A stretch of 64,000 nt of DNA from DYJE01 sp041660385 (GCA_041660385.1 JBAZWJ010000029.1:1-64000); one strand, 5' to 3'; shown: positions 1 through 8,382, numbered from the stretch's first letter. A program made the numbers and translations. Notes: generated by a model from the sequence alone, not told the origin.

Positions 1-2
1 TT

Positions 3-302
3 TATCCGATTCTCAGGATGTATATTGAAGGTGGACCGGGTGTAACACATATCGAAAAATTAGAAATAAGAGATGGGAATTTAATCGAGTATCGGGGCAA
101 TCGACCTTTAATTATTGAGAACTTACCCAAACGTGTAGAGTTGCTTCGTATTAAAGATGGGAATAAGTGGTACAACCCACCAAAAACTCACAAACAAATA
201 AAACTTCTTTGGGCTGCCCCCGTTGATGTTGCTATTCTGGGCTTAAAGTATTACAGAGATTTTGTAAAACAAGCAGAGGAGAAATTCTTTTCTCCTGCAT
301 AA
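3..302 (+). CDS. Hypothetical protein, probably 5'-truncated by the window edge
   Basis: An open frame runs from the window edge to a TAA at 300-302. The first ATG is at position 18, but the frame stays open upstream of it and the only purine-rich bases lie directly against the ATG, so this is more likely the C-terminal part of a longer protein. The sequence is lysine-rich and mixed alpha/beta in character, with no motif I recognise. The DNA is AT-rich compared with the genes from 4.6 kb onward, as is the next gene, which suggests accessory DNA. No function is assigned. Confidence 0.5.
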   Translation, partial: YPILRMYIEGGPGVTHIEKLEIRDGNLIEYRGNRPLIIENLPKRVELLRIKDGNKWYNPPKTHKQIKLLWAAPVDVAILGLKYYRDFVKQAEEKFFSPA

Positions 303-309
303 ATTACCT

Positions 310-360
310 CGTAACGGGGATTCTCCCCTTGCGTTAAAAAGGAGGCTCCGCCTCCAAAGG
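310..360. repeat. Palindromic repeat of the GGAGGC..GCCTCC family
   Basis: A hairpin with arms GGAGGC and GCCTCC (341-355) follows a CGGGGATTCTCCCC stretch. It belongs to the same family as the elements at 846-895 and 43985-44042, with a partial copy at 63680-63704. It sits directly behind the partial gene and may also end its transcript. Confidence 0.6.
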
Positions 361-394
361 TTGTTATATTTTAATACCAAAGGAAAATTGTACT

Positions 395-730
395 ATGAAA
401 ATGACTGGATTCATAACCTTGATGGTCCGTAGTTTAGAAATTCAAATTGAAACGAAAAATTGGCATATAATAATAAGTCCTAATAAAGGTAAATCTTTTC
501 CAAGAGATATTACAAAATACCATCAAAATGAAGTTGCAATTGAGGACATAAAAAAATTCGTTCCCAATTGCCTCAGGCTTAAATGGGAAACAATAAATGG
601 TGATAATTTTCTATTTAAATTTGAGTGTAAGACTACAGATTCTGACTTTACGATTTCTTTGGTCAATATAAATGATGAACAACTGACACCTGAAAAGGTA
701 ATAAAAGAATTCCAAAACATGATGTTATAA
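395..730 (+). CDS. Hypothetical protein, AT-rich
   Basis: A 111-residue frame begins at an ATG with a weak purine stretch (AAAGGA) about ten bases upstream and ends in TAA. The product is small, soluble and lysine/asparagine-rich, with no signal peptide, membrane segment or recognisable motif. The neighbourhood (AT-rich, repeats on both sides, an insertion sequence 400 bp downstream) looks like accessory DNA. The antisense frame over the same bases has no better features and was discarded. Function unknown. Confidence 0.45.
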   Translation: MKMTGFITLMVRSLEIQIETKNWHIIISPNKGKSFPRDITKYHQNEVAIEDIKKFVPNCLRLKWETINGDNFLFKFECKTTDSDFTISLVNINDEQLTPEKVIKEFQNMML

Positions 731-845
731 CAACTCGACAAAAAATATAACCATCGCTTGCAGGCGACGGCTAAACGCCGCGCCTGAAGCGCACGTTATG
801 CTTTACGATTGATTTGAAAACAGCCTTCAAATGTCATGTTGCTTT

Positions 846-895
846 GGAGGCGGAGCCTCCCCGGAATGCGTTCCCAGGAGAATCCTGGGAACGAG
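846..895. repeat. Palindromic repeat, GGAGGC family, with GGAACGAG tail
   Basis: GGAGGCGGAGCCTCC (846-860) is a perfect palindrome. It is followed by a second hairpin made of TTCCCAGGA and TCCTGGGAA and ends in CGAG. The element at 43985-44042 has the same two-hairpin plan and the same GGAACGAG end. This is a dispersed intergenic element rather than a gene. Confidence 0.7.
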
Positions 896-944
896 AGTAT
901 GCGCACAGCAAACCATGGAATGATCGAAAATCCCGATTCAGTGT

Positions 945-976
945 GTAGGATGGGTGGAGCCAAAGCGTAACCCATC
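945..976. repeat. REP-like palindrome GTAGGATGGGT..ACCCATC
   Basis: The arms GATGGGT and ACCCATC flank a short GC-containing loop. A close copy lies at 15151-15182, where the loop differs but both arms and the leading GTAG are kept. Elements of this type are common dispersed intergenic repeats in Proteobacteria and relatives. Together with its neighbours it fills the gene-free stretch 731-1137. Confidence 0.7.
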
Positions 977-1023
977 GCTTTCGTATGATAAACATTGATG
1001 TATTTTGTTGCCGGATTAATACG

Positions 1024-1059
1024 CAGTGGTGGTGCTGCAATTATTCGATGTTCGATGTT
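1024..1059 (+). repeat. Left copy of a 36-bp direct repeat
   Basis: This segment begins CAGTGGTGGTGCTGC and ends with a doubled TTCGATG. It recurs at 4524-4559 in the same orientation with one mismatch (GTGG versus GCGG near the start). The two copies start exactly 3500 bp apart and bracket the insertion sequence plus the toxin-antitoxin pair. Confidence 0.8.
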
Positions 1060-1098
1060 GATGGCGTCGTAAAAAGTCGGAAATTCAGCATAAAACTC

Positions 1099-1141
1099 GT
1101 AGGGTGGGCTATCGCCCACCACAAATGACGGGCGATAGCCC
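1099..1141. repeat. REP-like palindrome GTAGGGTGGGC..GCCCACC with second stem
   Basis: GGTGGGC and GCCCACC form one stem (1103-1120), and GGGCGATAGCCC forms a second at 1130-1141. The related perfect palindrome at 61812-61857 has the same GTGGGC..GCCCAC core. The left end of the insertion sequence lies inside the second stem, so the element may have been the insertion target. Confidence 0.6.
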
Positions 1142-1144
1142 TGC

Positions 1145-3507
1145 TTATACCCCATAAGTCTCCCGGACAAAATAATCCGGCTCGTTCAAAGCCAAGCGGT
1201 ATCCCCAGGTTATAAATCTCAAGGCGTGAAGCCCGTATTTGACGGTTTCAAATCCGGGCGGACCTTGAGCCAGTTTGTTCGGGTACCCTCCGAGATTGGC
1301 GACGACTTCTACAGCTTCTCCGAGTTTAATTTTTTTTTACCTATTCTTTCAAGAACTTCGTATTCGTCTTTGTCGAAAAATTCCGACGCGTCCGCATTAG
1401 GGGTGATTCTTGCCAAAAGTGTCAAAAACATCACGCGCCATGAGATGACCATATCTATGGCAAGCGCCCTTTTGAGACGTTCGGCATTCTTGAGCCGGTA
1501 TTTTTCTATTCCGCTTCCGGTTTTAAGAACCCGATGCCATGTTTCAATCCCCCATCGCTTCTTGTAATACCTCAGACATTGCAAGGCTTCCTCGTCTGTT
1601 GTGACGGATAGGGACGTCAAAAACATCCAGTCGATCTTTACCGCCCCTTCAGGTGGGTTCTCCTCGGTGGCGTGGACCCCATAAAGAACAACCTCTTTTT
1701 GATCCGGTTTCCTTAAGTTTACCGGGGTATTCAAATGAACCTTCTTATATCGCACATGCAAACGCGCTGTTCTTTCCGGAAGATAATCAATGACTTTTTT
1801 GGTTTTTTTGTCCATTCGGTTTCTTTGAGCCGGGATCTCTACATCCACTTCAAATCCACAGCCGTTTATCTCAACGTCCTTCCACAGTTTGTACGAAGAA
1901 TCCGAAAGACACCTGTCATGCCGAGCGCGAACGATCACCTTCACCTTGTTTCTTGTTCTTATCACATGCTCGTAAAGTTCAAAGATGTCCGCTTCCCGGT
2001 CCATCACAGAAATCATCTTTGTGTCCGGAAGCGTTTTGGCCACTTCCACACAGTCAAGATACGACTTCACCCATTTGTAGGACACTTTTTCCTCAATGGG
2101 GATCTTGCGTCTTTCGCTTTCACTCACCTTGACGGTTGGCCATTGAGGTGGTTCACATGACGCGTTCACGATACCCAAGGGGAGACCTTCCTCGCTAAAG
2201 GCAAAGCAGGTATGAAGACTTAAACCTCTGGCTTCGGATTTGCTCTGGTTCGTTCCTATGGGACCCAGGCCTTCACACTCCCTGATTTTTGTATAGTTAA
2301 TGTCCGTGGTGTCCTGGACAACCAGCACGGTATCCATTCCCGCCATTCTTCTTATTGTGCAACTTCTGTGCGGGGAAAGGATGGCATCAAACGTCACTTG
2401 TTCTTTTTTAAGATCTATAAAATAATAGTACTGCTTGATATCAAGCCTGACTCCACCTGCGGCACGGGAATAGGAGGCGCCTTGAAGGCTTCCTTTCTGC
2501 TCTGCGATCTTTACCAGACGACGGCTCAACCTTAGATCTCCAAGCTCGGCTCCTCCAAATTCCTGCTCTGCCCAGTTCTCTTCCTTTACACCTGCAAACC
2601 CGAAAAGAGGTTTGATCCCTTGTTCAGGTTCGTGGGCAATCCCCATCTTTTTACGAAAATCATCATCAAGGGCATAGACGTAAATATCTTTCACACTTTT
2701 GGACTTCCGGTGCCCTCGGTCGTTCCGTCCACGCCCTTTGGTCTGCCCGATTTTTTTAAAGTTCGCAGCTTGATAACATGTCCCTAAAAATTGGGGCGTA
2801 TCCACAAAACTCTCGATCAAAAGCGGTCGGTATCCGTAAAGCATTTCATAATCCGCGCCGATCCTTTTCACCACCATGGACAATACTCGGGACGCCAGAT
2901 TTTTGCATGTCACCTTGTTTACGATCAAAAAGCGGCTCATGTTGATGACGTCGTTCTGATGCCGCATCCGCTGTTCTTCATTCCAGCCGATAAAATGCTC
3001 CCGCGCTTCAAGCCGCAACGCCGAACTCCCGAATGACACGGCTCCAAGATAACCATGGCCCGATTCCACAAGATATCTCACCTGACGCCCCACCACGTGA
3101 TTTGCCCCCTGGGGATGGTCTCTTATCAAAAGTTCATTGTGAATCCGCATCCGCTGCTCATCTTTCGATGACACCAGCGTCAGACTAAGATCCGTGATCT
3201 CCTCAACACGCGAAGGGACGCCCGAAGGCGTCAAATCAGCGCCTTCCATTCGCCTCATTCGGCCATATTTCCCATAGCCGGCCTTCGGCGGTGGAAGCTT
3301 CAACACCCCTTTGGACTCAAGCTCACCAAGCGCCTTCAAACACGAGCCGATCTGTGGTGCTCCTTTATGATCCATCAACGACAATTCGGCACATATTTTA
3401 GCGGCAAGTCTTGTCCGTGTTATTTCTGGCTCCAACTCAAGTCTCGCAGCTATCTTTTCTAGGGTGCCTTCTCTTTCCATCTTTTGTTTTATAGTTATGG
3501 GTTCCAT
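1145..3507 (-). CDS. IS4/Tn5-type transposase fused to an N-terminal DruA (DUF4338) domain; C-terminus needs a -1 frameshift
   Basis: DDE transposase that would cut and join the ends of its own element. Residues about 45-290 match the DUF4338/DruA family, and a Tn5-type DNA-binding segment (WAEQEFGGAELGDLRLSRR) follows near 310. The catalytic triad is visible as D399 (VVQDTTD), D503 (VMDREAD) and E655 within a perfect Y-x2-R-x3-E-x6-K signature. The zero frame ends at a TAG at 1309-1311, just after a run of nine A (1330-1338). Reading on in the -1 frame from that run gives a further stretch, KLGEAVEVVANLGGYPNK and onward to WGYRLA, which is the conserved Tn5-family C-terminus, ending in TAA at 1145-1147. 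The full product therefore needs ribosomal or transcriptional slippage, or the gene is frameshifted. The in-frame part alone is 732 residues. Confidence 0.85.
1330..1338 (-). other. A9 slippage site in the transposase gene
   Basis: On the minus strand nine consecutive A bases occupy three AAA codons in the zero frame. A -1 shift here joins the catalytic domain to the conserved Tn5-type C-terminal segment encoded by 1145-1330. Homopolymer runs of nine A are typical sites of RNA polymerase or ribosome slippage in insertion sequences. A simple indel mutation or sequencing error at the homopolymer would look the same. Confidence 0.6.
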
Positions 3508-3620
3508 TCTTCTTAACTATAAAACCTTTGTATTCTTGTTCAGCTTTTTTTATTGGGTATAAGCAGGGCGTGAGCCCGCCCAACGTTGTTCATAACCATC
3601 AGGCGACTTTTTACAAGTTC

Positions 3621-3700
3621 ATCGATGTTGGGCGTTCGATGTTCAATGTTCAAAAGGTTTGCCGCTATGTGTTAAGGATCGGATCATTTGTCGAGTTTTT
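3621..3700 (+). repeat. Dispersed repeat with TTAAGGATCGG core
   Basis: The segment contains a doubled TTCGATG/TTCAATG, then CTATGTGTTAAGGATCGG and TCATTTGTCG. The same order of blocks occurs at 4540-4610, and the last part (AAGGATCGGGTCATTTGTCGGGTTTC) recurs at 63916-63940. It occupies the space between the insertion sequence and the antitoxin gene. Confidence 0.65.
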
Positions 3701-3809
3701 TTTCCGTTCTCAATGTAACTTGAAAAATCAGGATTACCGCTTGCCATACCCTGAGCATCCGTTCTATAATCTTACCCGTAAGATTAAAACTATGAAAGGG
3801 AGGCAACAT

Positions 3810-4076
3810 ATGGACAGTGTATCGACAACCCGAATGTCTTCAAAGGGGCAGGTGGTTATACCTGAAAGCATACGCAAACAACTGAATTTGAAAACCGGCA
3901 CCCAATTTGTCGTGGTCGGTGATAATGATGTTATTATCCTTAAAAGCATCCAGAAGCCTTCCCTGGATGAATTTGATGATCTTATCGCGTCGGCGAGGCA
4001 ACAAGGGAAAGAGGCCAAATTAAAAAAGTCTGATATCAATGATGCCATTTCAACCGCCCGTGAGAAGCGGAAATGA
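3810..4076 (+). CDS. AbrB/MazE-family antitoxin (SpoVT-AbrB domain)
   Basis: The 88-residue product should bind and neutralise the PIN toxin encoded next and repress their shared promoter. Residues 5-50 form a swapped-hairpin AbrB domain with the family signature STTRMSSKGQVVIPESIRKQL and a G-T-Q-F-V-V-V strand. The C-terminal half is charged and helical, as expected for toxin binding. I chose the ATG at 3810 because GGGAGG at 3798-3803 sits at the right distance; an upstream ATG at 3792 lies before that ribosome binding site. The stop overlaps the toxin start in an ATGA. Confidence 0.88.
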   Translation: MDSVSTTRMSSKGQVVIPESIRKQLNLKTGTQFVVVGDNDVIILKSIQKPSLDEFDDLIASARQQGKEAKLKKSDINDAISTAREKRK

Positions 4077-4489
4077 ACATTGTCCTTGATACCAATGTCT
4101 TCGTGTCAGGCATATTTTTCAGCGGGCCTCCATCAGATATTCTCAAGGCTTGGGGCAAGGGGAAAATCCAGATCATCCTTTCTCAGGGAATTCTTGATGA
4201 ATACCATCGGGTCGCTCATGAATTATCCGTCAAATTCCCCTCGATAGACATTGCTCCAATTATCGAATTCGTAACCATTCATGGGACTTTCGTCGATACA
4301 CAGGACGTTGAAATCTCAGTGTGCGAAGATCCTGATGACGACAAATTCATCGAGTGTGCCGTTGCCGGAGACTGTAAAATCATCGTTAGCGGTGATAAGC
4401 ATTTGTTGAAGCTGACAGGCTATAAGGGGATTACAGTTTTAAGTCCAAGAGCTTTCAAGGAAAGCTACATATTTCATTCAAAATTTTAA
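4073..4489 (+). CDS. PIN-domain toxin, putative RNase of a toxin-antitoxin pair
   Basis: The 138-residue protein has the PIN fold of the COG1569/TIGR00305 type: VLDTNVFVSG at the N-terminus with the first acidic metal ligand at D6, CEDPDDDKFIECA in the middle, and IIVSGDKHLL carrying a further catalytic Asp. Such proteins are Mg2+-dependent ribonucleases that arrest growth when freed from antitoxin. It overlaps the antitoxin gene by four bases, so the two are translated together. The core motifs are complete, so it is probably functional. Direct repeats outside the pair suggest it arrived as part of an accessory segment. Confidence 0.88.
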   Translation: MNIVLDTNVFVSGIFFSGPPSDILKAWGKGKIQIILSQGILDEYHRVAHELSVKFPSIDIAPIIEFVTIHGTFVDTQDVEISVCEDPDDDKFIECAVAGDCKIIVSGDKHLLKLTGYKGITVLSPRAFKESYIFHSKF

Positions 4490-4523
4490 TAGATGAAACC
4501 GCGAGAGTGCTTCATGAAAACAA

Positions 4524-4627
4524 CAGCGGTGGTGCTGCAATTATTCGATGTTCGATGTTCAAAGGGCCTGTCACTATGTGTTAAGGATCGGTTCATTGTT
4601 GGGTTTCGTGACTCTACCCAACCAACG
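4524..4627 (+). repeat. Right copy of the 36-bp direct repeat plus TTAAGGATCGG repeat
   Basis: 4524-4559 repeats 1024-1059 with one mismatch. The continuation to 4627 (CTATGTGTTAAGGATCGG, then GGGTTTCGT and CTACCCAACC) matches the element at 3621-3700 and, more loosely, the one near 63916-63960. It lies just ahead of the radical SAM activase gene. Confidence 0.75.
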
Positions 4628-4662
4628 ACGATATTTTTTCTTCAAACCAACTATTGTGAATC

Positions 4663-5361
4663 ATGAACATCGGCGGATACATAAAAAGCTCACTTATTGA
4701 TTTTCCGGGTACGATCAGTTGCGTGGTGTTTACCCAGGGGTGCAATTTTCATTGCCCGTACTGCCACAACCCGGATCTTGTGCCTATGAACAGGCGGAAA
4801 GACGAACTGGTCAGCAGCGAATCCATTTTCTCGTTTCTTGAACGACGGAAAGGGCTGCTGGACGGCGTGGTGGTTACAGGTGGAGAGCCCACGTTGCAGA
4901 AAGGGCTTATTGACTTCCTCCGTCGTGTCAAAGCCATGGGTTTCCGGGTGAAACTGGACACCAACGGCAGCCGTCCCCAGGTCCTCAGGGTTCTTTTTGC
5001 TGAAAATCTTGTGGATTACGTGGCCATGGATGTCAAAACCAGTCCCGGCCTCTACGCACCTGTCCTTTGGGACAGGGTAGGTTCTGAAATTCTTAGGGAA
5101 AGCATCGGTATCATCATGGGATCATCCATTCGTTACGAGTTCAGAACCACCTGCGTGAAACCGTTTACCGACGAGCAAACTATTGCTGAAATCGTTTCAT
5201 ATATCGAAGGGGCAGCACGTTATGTTCTTCAGCCGTTCAAGGCGAACAGAACCCTTGAGCCATCGTTTTTCAACGGAGAAAACCCGGCGATAGAGCAAAT
5301 AACCCTTCAGGAATTCAAACGCCTGGCCGATGCTTTTGTGCGGGAATGCGTGATCAGGTGA
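4663..5361 (+). CDS. Anaerobic ribonucleoside-triphosphate reductase activating protein, NrdG2 type (radical SAM)
   Basis: The 232-residue protein carries the radical SAM cluster motif C-x3-C-x2-C in FTQGCNFHCPYCHNPDL near residue 28, followed by VVTGGEPTLQ (SAM-binding GGE motif) and KLDTNGSRP. The N-terminal IGGYIKSSLIDFPG is typical of the TIGR02495 subgroup, whose members are annotated as activases of the anaerobic class III ribonucleotide reductase. The reaction would be SAM cleavage to form the glycyl radical on NrdD. No nrdD gene is in this window, so the partner is inferred from family only. The gene stands alone between repeats and a kinase gene. Confidence 0.85.
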   Translation: MNIGGYIKSSLIDFPGTISCVVFTQGCNFHCPYCHNPDLVPMNRRKDELVSSESIFSFLERRKGLLDGVVVTGGEPTLQKGLIDFLRRVKAMGFRVKLDTNGSRPQVLRVLFAENLVDYVAMDVKTSPGLYAPVLWDRVGSEILRESIGIIMGSSIRYEFRTTCVKPFTDEQTIAEIVSYIEGAARYVLQPFKANRTLEPSFFNGENPAIEQITLQEFKRLADAFVRECVIR

Positions 5362-5418
5362 TGAAATTACGGTAAAAGAATAATAAGAAAAAATTTTTTT
5401 ACTGGAGTGAACCTTGTT

Positions 5419-5447
5419 TTGACTCTTGCAGTTGTTTCCGTTATACT
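5419..5447 (+). promoter_or_regulatory. Sigma-70-type promoter for the hybrid kinase gene
   Basis: TTGACT (5419-5424) and TATACT (5442-5447) are separated by 17 bases. Transcription would start near 5454, which excludes an in-frame start at 5426 and supports the ATG at 5528 for the downstream gene. Confidence 0.6.
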
Positions 5448-5527
5448 TTTTACAATTATGTGAAATAAAAGACATAGCCTTGAATGACCACTTTGTGGTT
5501 TCCAGCGCCCTTTCGGGGAAACGACCC

Positions 5528-7633
5528 ATGGCGAACGACACGTCAACCAGCGAATTGTATCAGCGTATCCGTCAGCTTGAAGACGAATGCGCTCATCTCA
5601 GAAAATTTGTAGATATTTCATCCGTGCTACTGAGCATTGCGCGAGCGGTGAGTTCCGCCGGTAATCTCAATGACTTTTACAGAACCATCCACCAGGCCCT
5701 TCAGCCCGTTGTTCATGTAAAAAACTTCGCTATTGGTCTCATCGACGAAAAAAAAGATCACCTGTACTTCCCCTATATTCACGATGAAAAAGATAACTTC
5801 TACCTTGTCAGGAACATCAGCAATCCCAGAAATCAGGGTCTGGCACTCACCGTATTGAGGTCCGGCACCCCTCTTTTTATCACCGATGATGAGATTCTCA
5901 GCTGGGATGTGGAATATAAAGGGAATCTTCCCAGCGTGTGGATCGGCACCCCTCTTTTCGTCCGGGACAAAGTGATCGGTCTGATGGTGGTCCAGGATTA
6001 TTCAGAGACACCCATGCTCACCATGGGTGATGTGAACATCATGGTGACGGTTTCTGATCATGTGGCTCTGGCCATCGAAAGAAAGATGAACGAAGAGGCG
6101 CTCCAAGAAAGCGAAGCCAAGCACAGAGACATCCTTGAGAACATCATTGAAGGTTATTATGAGGTGGACCTCAGGGGGAATATGACCTTCTTCAACAGCG
6201 CCCTTTGCCGGATTCTCGGAGCTACCGAAGAAGAGCTGCTCAATATGAACAACAGGGTGTACATGAGTAAAAGCAGCCACCGTACGGTGTTTATTGCTTA
6301 CAACCATGTCTATCAGACCGGCGAACGGGTCAAGGCTTTTGAATGCCCGATGATCAGGAAAAATGGCGAGGAGTTTTACGCAGAGATTTCCGTGTCGCTG
6401 ATCCGAAGTCGTAAATCGAGACGTGTGGGTTTCAGGGGCATTGTTCGTGACATTTCGGAAAGAAAAAAAGCCGAAGAGGAAAAAAAACGCATGGAGGCCC
6501 AGCTCCAGTATGCCATGAAAATGGAATCGATCGGCACACTGGCAGGAGGTATCGCTCACAATTTCAACAACCTGCTCATGGCCATAAGAGGCTACACTGA
6601 GCTGATGCTGTTCGACCTTCCCAGAGAACACAGCCATTACAAAATGCTTCAAAGCATCGATAAACAGGTGACAAGCGGTGCCCGGCTGACCAGCCAGCTC
6701 ATCGGCTACGCCCGTGAAGGAAAATACGAAGTCCGGCCAGTGGATTTGAATCATCTTGTTCGGGAAACTGTGGATACCTTTGCCATGACCCGTAAGGAAA
6801 TCCAAACTCATTTTGAACTTATGACCGATCTTCCGGGCATCATTGCAGACCAGGGTCAGATCGAGCAGATCCTGATGAATCTCTGCGTGAATGCAGCAGA
6901 TGCCATGCCCCATGGCGGTGATCTGACCTTCAATACATCGGTTGTGGATCATGAAAGCATTGGTGGAGAAAGTTACGAGCCAAAAGCGGGAAAATATGTG
7001 TGCTTGAGCGTGGAAGACACCGGAACAGGCATGGATGAAAAAATTCTCCCCCATATTTTTGAGCCGTTCTTTACAACCAAAGACGTGAGCCGGGGAACGG
7101 GACTTGGTCTGGCGTCCACCTATGGCATTGTCAAAGCTCATGGAGGCTACATCAACGCCACGTCGGCTCTGGGGAAAGGAACAGTATTCAATCTCTATTT
7201 CCCTTTTGCCAAAGAAACCATTCCCATCAAGGAAAAGAAAATTCCACAGCTCCTCAAGGGAGTGGAGACCGTCCTTTTTGTCGATGACGATCATGCATTG
7301 ATGAGCCTGGGTTCCGATATCCTCAGCCTGATGGGTTACAAACCTTTGATCGCAGGCAATGGGATGGATGCTCTGCAAATCTATCAAGATAATATGGATT
7401 CCATAGATCTGGTAATTCTGGATATGATCATGCCTGAAATGGGTGGCGGTGAAGTGTACGACCGCCTTAAGGCTATAAACCCGAATGTGAAAGTCCTCCT
7501 TTCAAGCGGCTACAGTATCGACGGCCAGGCCAAGGACATTCTGGACAGGGGCTGCAACGGCTTTATCCAGAAGCCTTTTGACATAACGGCCATATCCCAC
7601 AAAATCCGTGAAATTCTTGACGAAAACAAATAA
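5528..7633 (+). CDS. Hybrid sensor histidine kinase: GAF-PAS-HisKA-HATPase-receiver
   Basis: This 701-residue cytoplasmic sensor has no membrane segment. In order it shows a short coiled coil, a GAF domain (about 25-190), a PAS domain with PAC motif (about 205-325), a dimerisation domain with the phospho-accepting His344 (GGIAHNFNNLL), an ATPase domain with N box (NLCVNAADAMP), DTGTGMD and GTGLGL motifs, and a C-terminal receiver with LVILDMIMPE (Asp632). The signal is unknown. Kinases of this GIAHNFNN type often phosphorylate NtrC-like regulators. The start was chosen at 5528, with GGGGA upstream and a promoter at 5419-5447, over a longer frame that would begin inside the promoter. The next gene begins 12 bases after the stop. 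Confidence 0.88.
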   Translation: MANDTSTSELYQRIRQLEDECAHLRKFVDISSVLLSIARAVSSAGNLNDFYRTIHQALQPVVHVKNFAIGLIDEKKDHLYFPYIHDEKDNFYLVRNISNPRNQGLALTVLRSGTPLFITDDEILSWDVEYKGNLPSVWIGTPLFVRDKVIGLMVVQDYSETPMLTMGDVNIMVTVSDHVALAIERKMNEEALQESEAKHRDILENIIEGYYEVDLRGNMTFFNSALCRILGATEEELLNMNNRVYMSKSSHRTVFIAYNHVYQTGERVKAFECPMIRKNGEEFYAEISVSLIRSRKSRRVGFRGIVRDISERKKAEEEKKRMEAQLQYAMKMESIGTLAGGIAHNFNNLLMAIRGYTELMLFDLPREHSHYKMLQSIDKQVTSGARLTSQLIGYAREGKYEVRPVDLNHLVRETVDTFAMTRKEIQTHFELMTDLPGIIADQGQIEQILMNLCVNAADAMPHGGDLTFNTSVVDHESIGGESYEPKAGKYVCLSVEDTGTGMDEKILPHIFEPFFTTKDVSRGTGLGLASTYGIVKAHGGYINATSALGKGTVFNLYFPFAKETIPIKEKKIPQLLKGVETVLFVDDDHALMSLGSDILSLMGYKPLIAGNGMDALQIYQDNMDSIDLVILDMIMPEMGGGEVYDRLKAINPNVKVLLSSGYSIDGQAKDILDRGCNGFIQKPFDITAISHKIREILDENK

Positions 7634-7645
7634 TTACGGAGAACC

Positions 7646-8368
7646 ATGAACAATCCAGCAGACAGGGTTGATTTTTATCATATCAGACGATTTCAAGACG
7701 GTATTGCCCTCTGTTTTGTTCATATCCCGGCGTTTGCCGCATCACATATTCCTGATCTGGATCTTGCATCTTTCAGGCGGGTACGGGCGATGATTCTTGA
7801 CGAAACCGGCCCCTTGTCCAGATACTTTACAGCCGATGATTTCCAGCGGATCAACCATTTCAAAGTTATGAAAAAACAGGTGGAATGGATGGCCGGAAAA
7901 GCGGCAGTGAAAATCCTTGCCTGTGAAAGAGGGCTCGCCCCTGAAGCCGATATCCGAATAGCTGCCGAAGATAACGGTGCTCCCTTTCTCATGGATTCCC
8001 CGGATATCCCCATCAGTATTTCCCATTCCGGCGATTATGCGGTGTGTGCCATGGGAGAACATGGTGGCATAGTGGCTGCCGACATCGAACAGATCGAACC
8101 AGGCCGGATGCAGACCTTCGTCGGCGTGGCGTTTTCAGACCAGGAAATACAGCTACTCCAAGGACGGAGTGACCAAGACCACTATCTTGCCTGGACCATG
8201 AAAGAAGCGTTTCTGAAATACATCAAGAAAGGGTTTGCTGAAGGGCTGAAAAAAGTGGAGATTATGGATGGACAGATTATCCATCATGGTCAGCCGGTTC
8301 TCGGAATCGAAATCCATTCGGAGCTGTTCGAAAGAGATTACGCTCTGACTTTGATTTGGAGAAAATGA
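7646..8368 (+). CDS. 4'-phosphopantetheinyl transferase, Sfp type
   Basis: The enzyme would move the phosphopantetheine arm of CoA onto a serine of an acyl or peptidyl carrier protein. The 240-residue length fits the Sfp/Gsp subgroup. Visible motifs are ISISHSGDYAVCA (substrate-binding loop), AADIEQIEPGR (Mg2+-binding D-x-E) and LAWTMKEAFLKYIKKG (the W-x-x-K-E-A-x-x-K signature). GGAG just upstream of the ATG provides a ribosome binding site, and the 12-base gap suggests co-transcription with the kinase. No carrier-protein synthase lies in this window, so the target is unknown. Confidence 0.88.
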   Translation: MNNPADRVDFYHIRRFQDGIALCFVHIPAFAASHIPDLDLASFRRVRAMILDETGPLSRYFTADDFQRINHFKVMKKQVEWMAGKAAVKILACERGLAPEADIRIAAEDNGAPFLMDSPDIPISISHSGDYAVCAMGEHGGIVAADIEQIEPGRMQTFVGVAFSDQEIQLLQGRSDQDHYLAWTMKEAFLKYIKKGFAEGLKKVEIMDGQIIHHGQPVLGIEIHSELFERDYALTLIWRK

Positions 8369-8382
8369 CGTTGGCCCTGGCT

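Larger units (their letters stand above)
1138..3569 (-). mobile_element. Insertion sequence, IS4-family Tn5-like, with DruA-domain transposase
   Basis: The element is delimited by a perfect 15-bp inverted repeat, GCCCTGCTTATACCC at 1138-1152 and its complement at 3555-3569. The left repeat overlaps the stop codon of the frameshifted transposase reading and the right one lies 48 bp upstream of its ATG, which is the expected layout of IS ends. No target-site duplication is visible next to the repeats, and both flanks contain GGGC..GCCC palindrome pieces, so the exact outer base is uncertain. The internal length would be about 2.4 kb with a single gene. Confidence 0.65.

Noticed and set aside
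796..1170. A 124-residue minus-strand frame
   Set aside because: It consists of dispersed palindromic repeats read through and has no ribosome binding site or protein-like pattern.
1226..2160. Plus-strand frames inside the insertion sequence
   Set aside because: They are antisense to the transposase, and the frames lack any motif.
1138..3569. A Druantia anti-phage defence system
   Set aside because: Only the DruA-type domain is present, fused to a DDE transposase. No helicase (DruE) or other Druantia genes lie nearby.
6002..7387. A 461-residue minus-strand frame
   Set aside because: It is antisense to the well-supported hybrid kinase and shows no domain.
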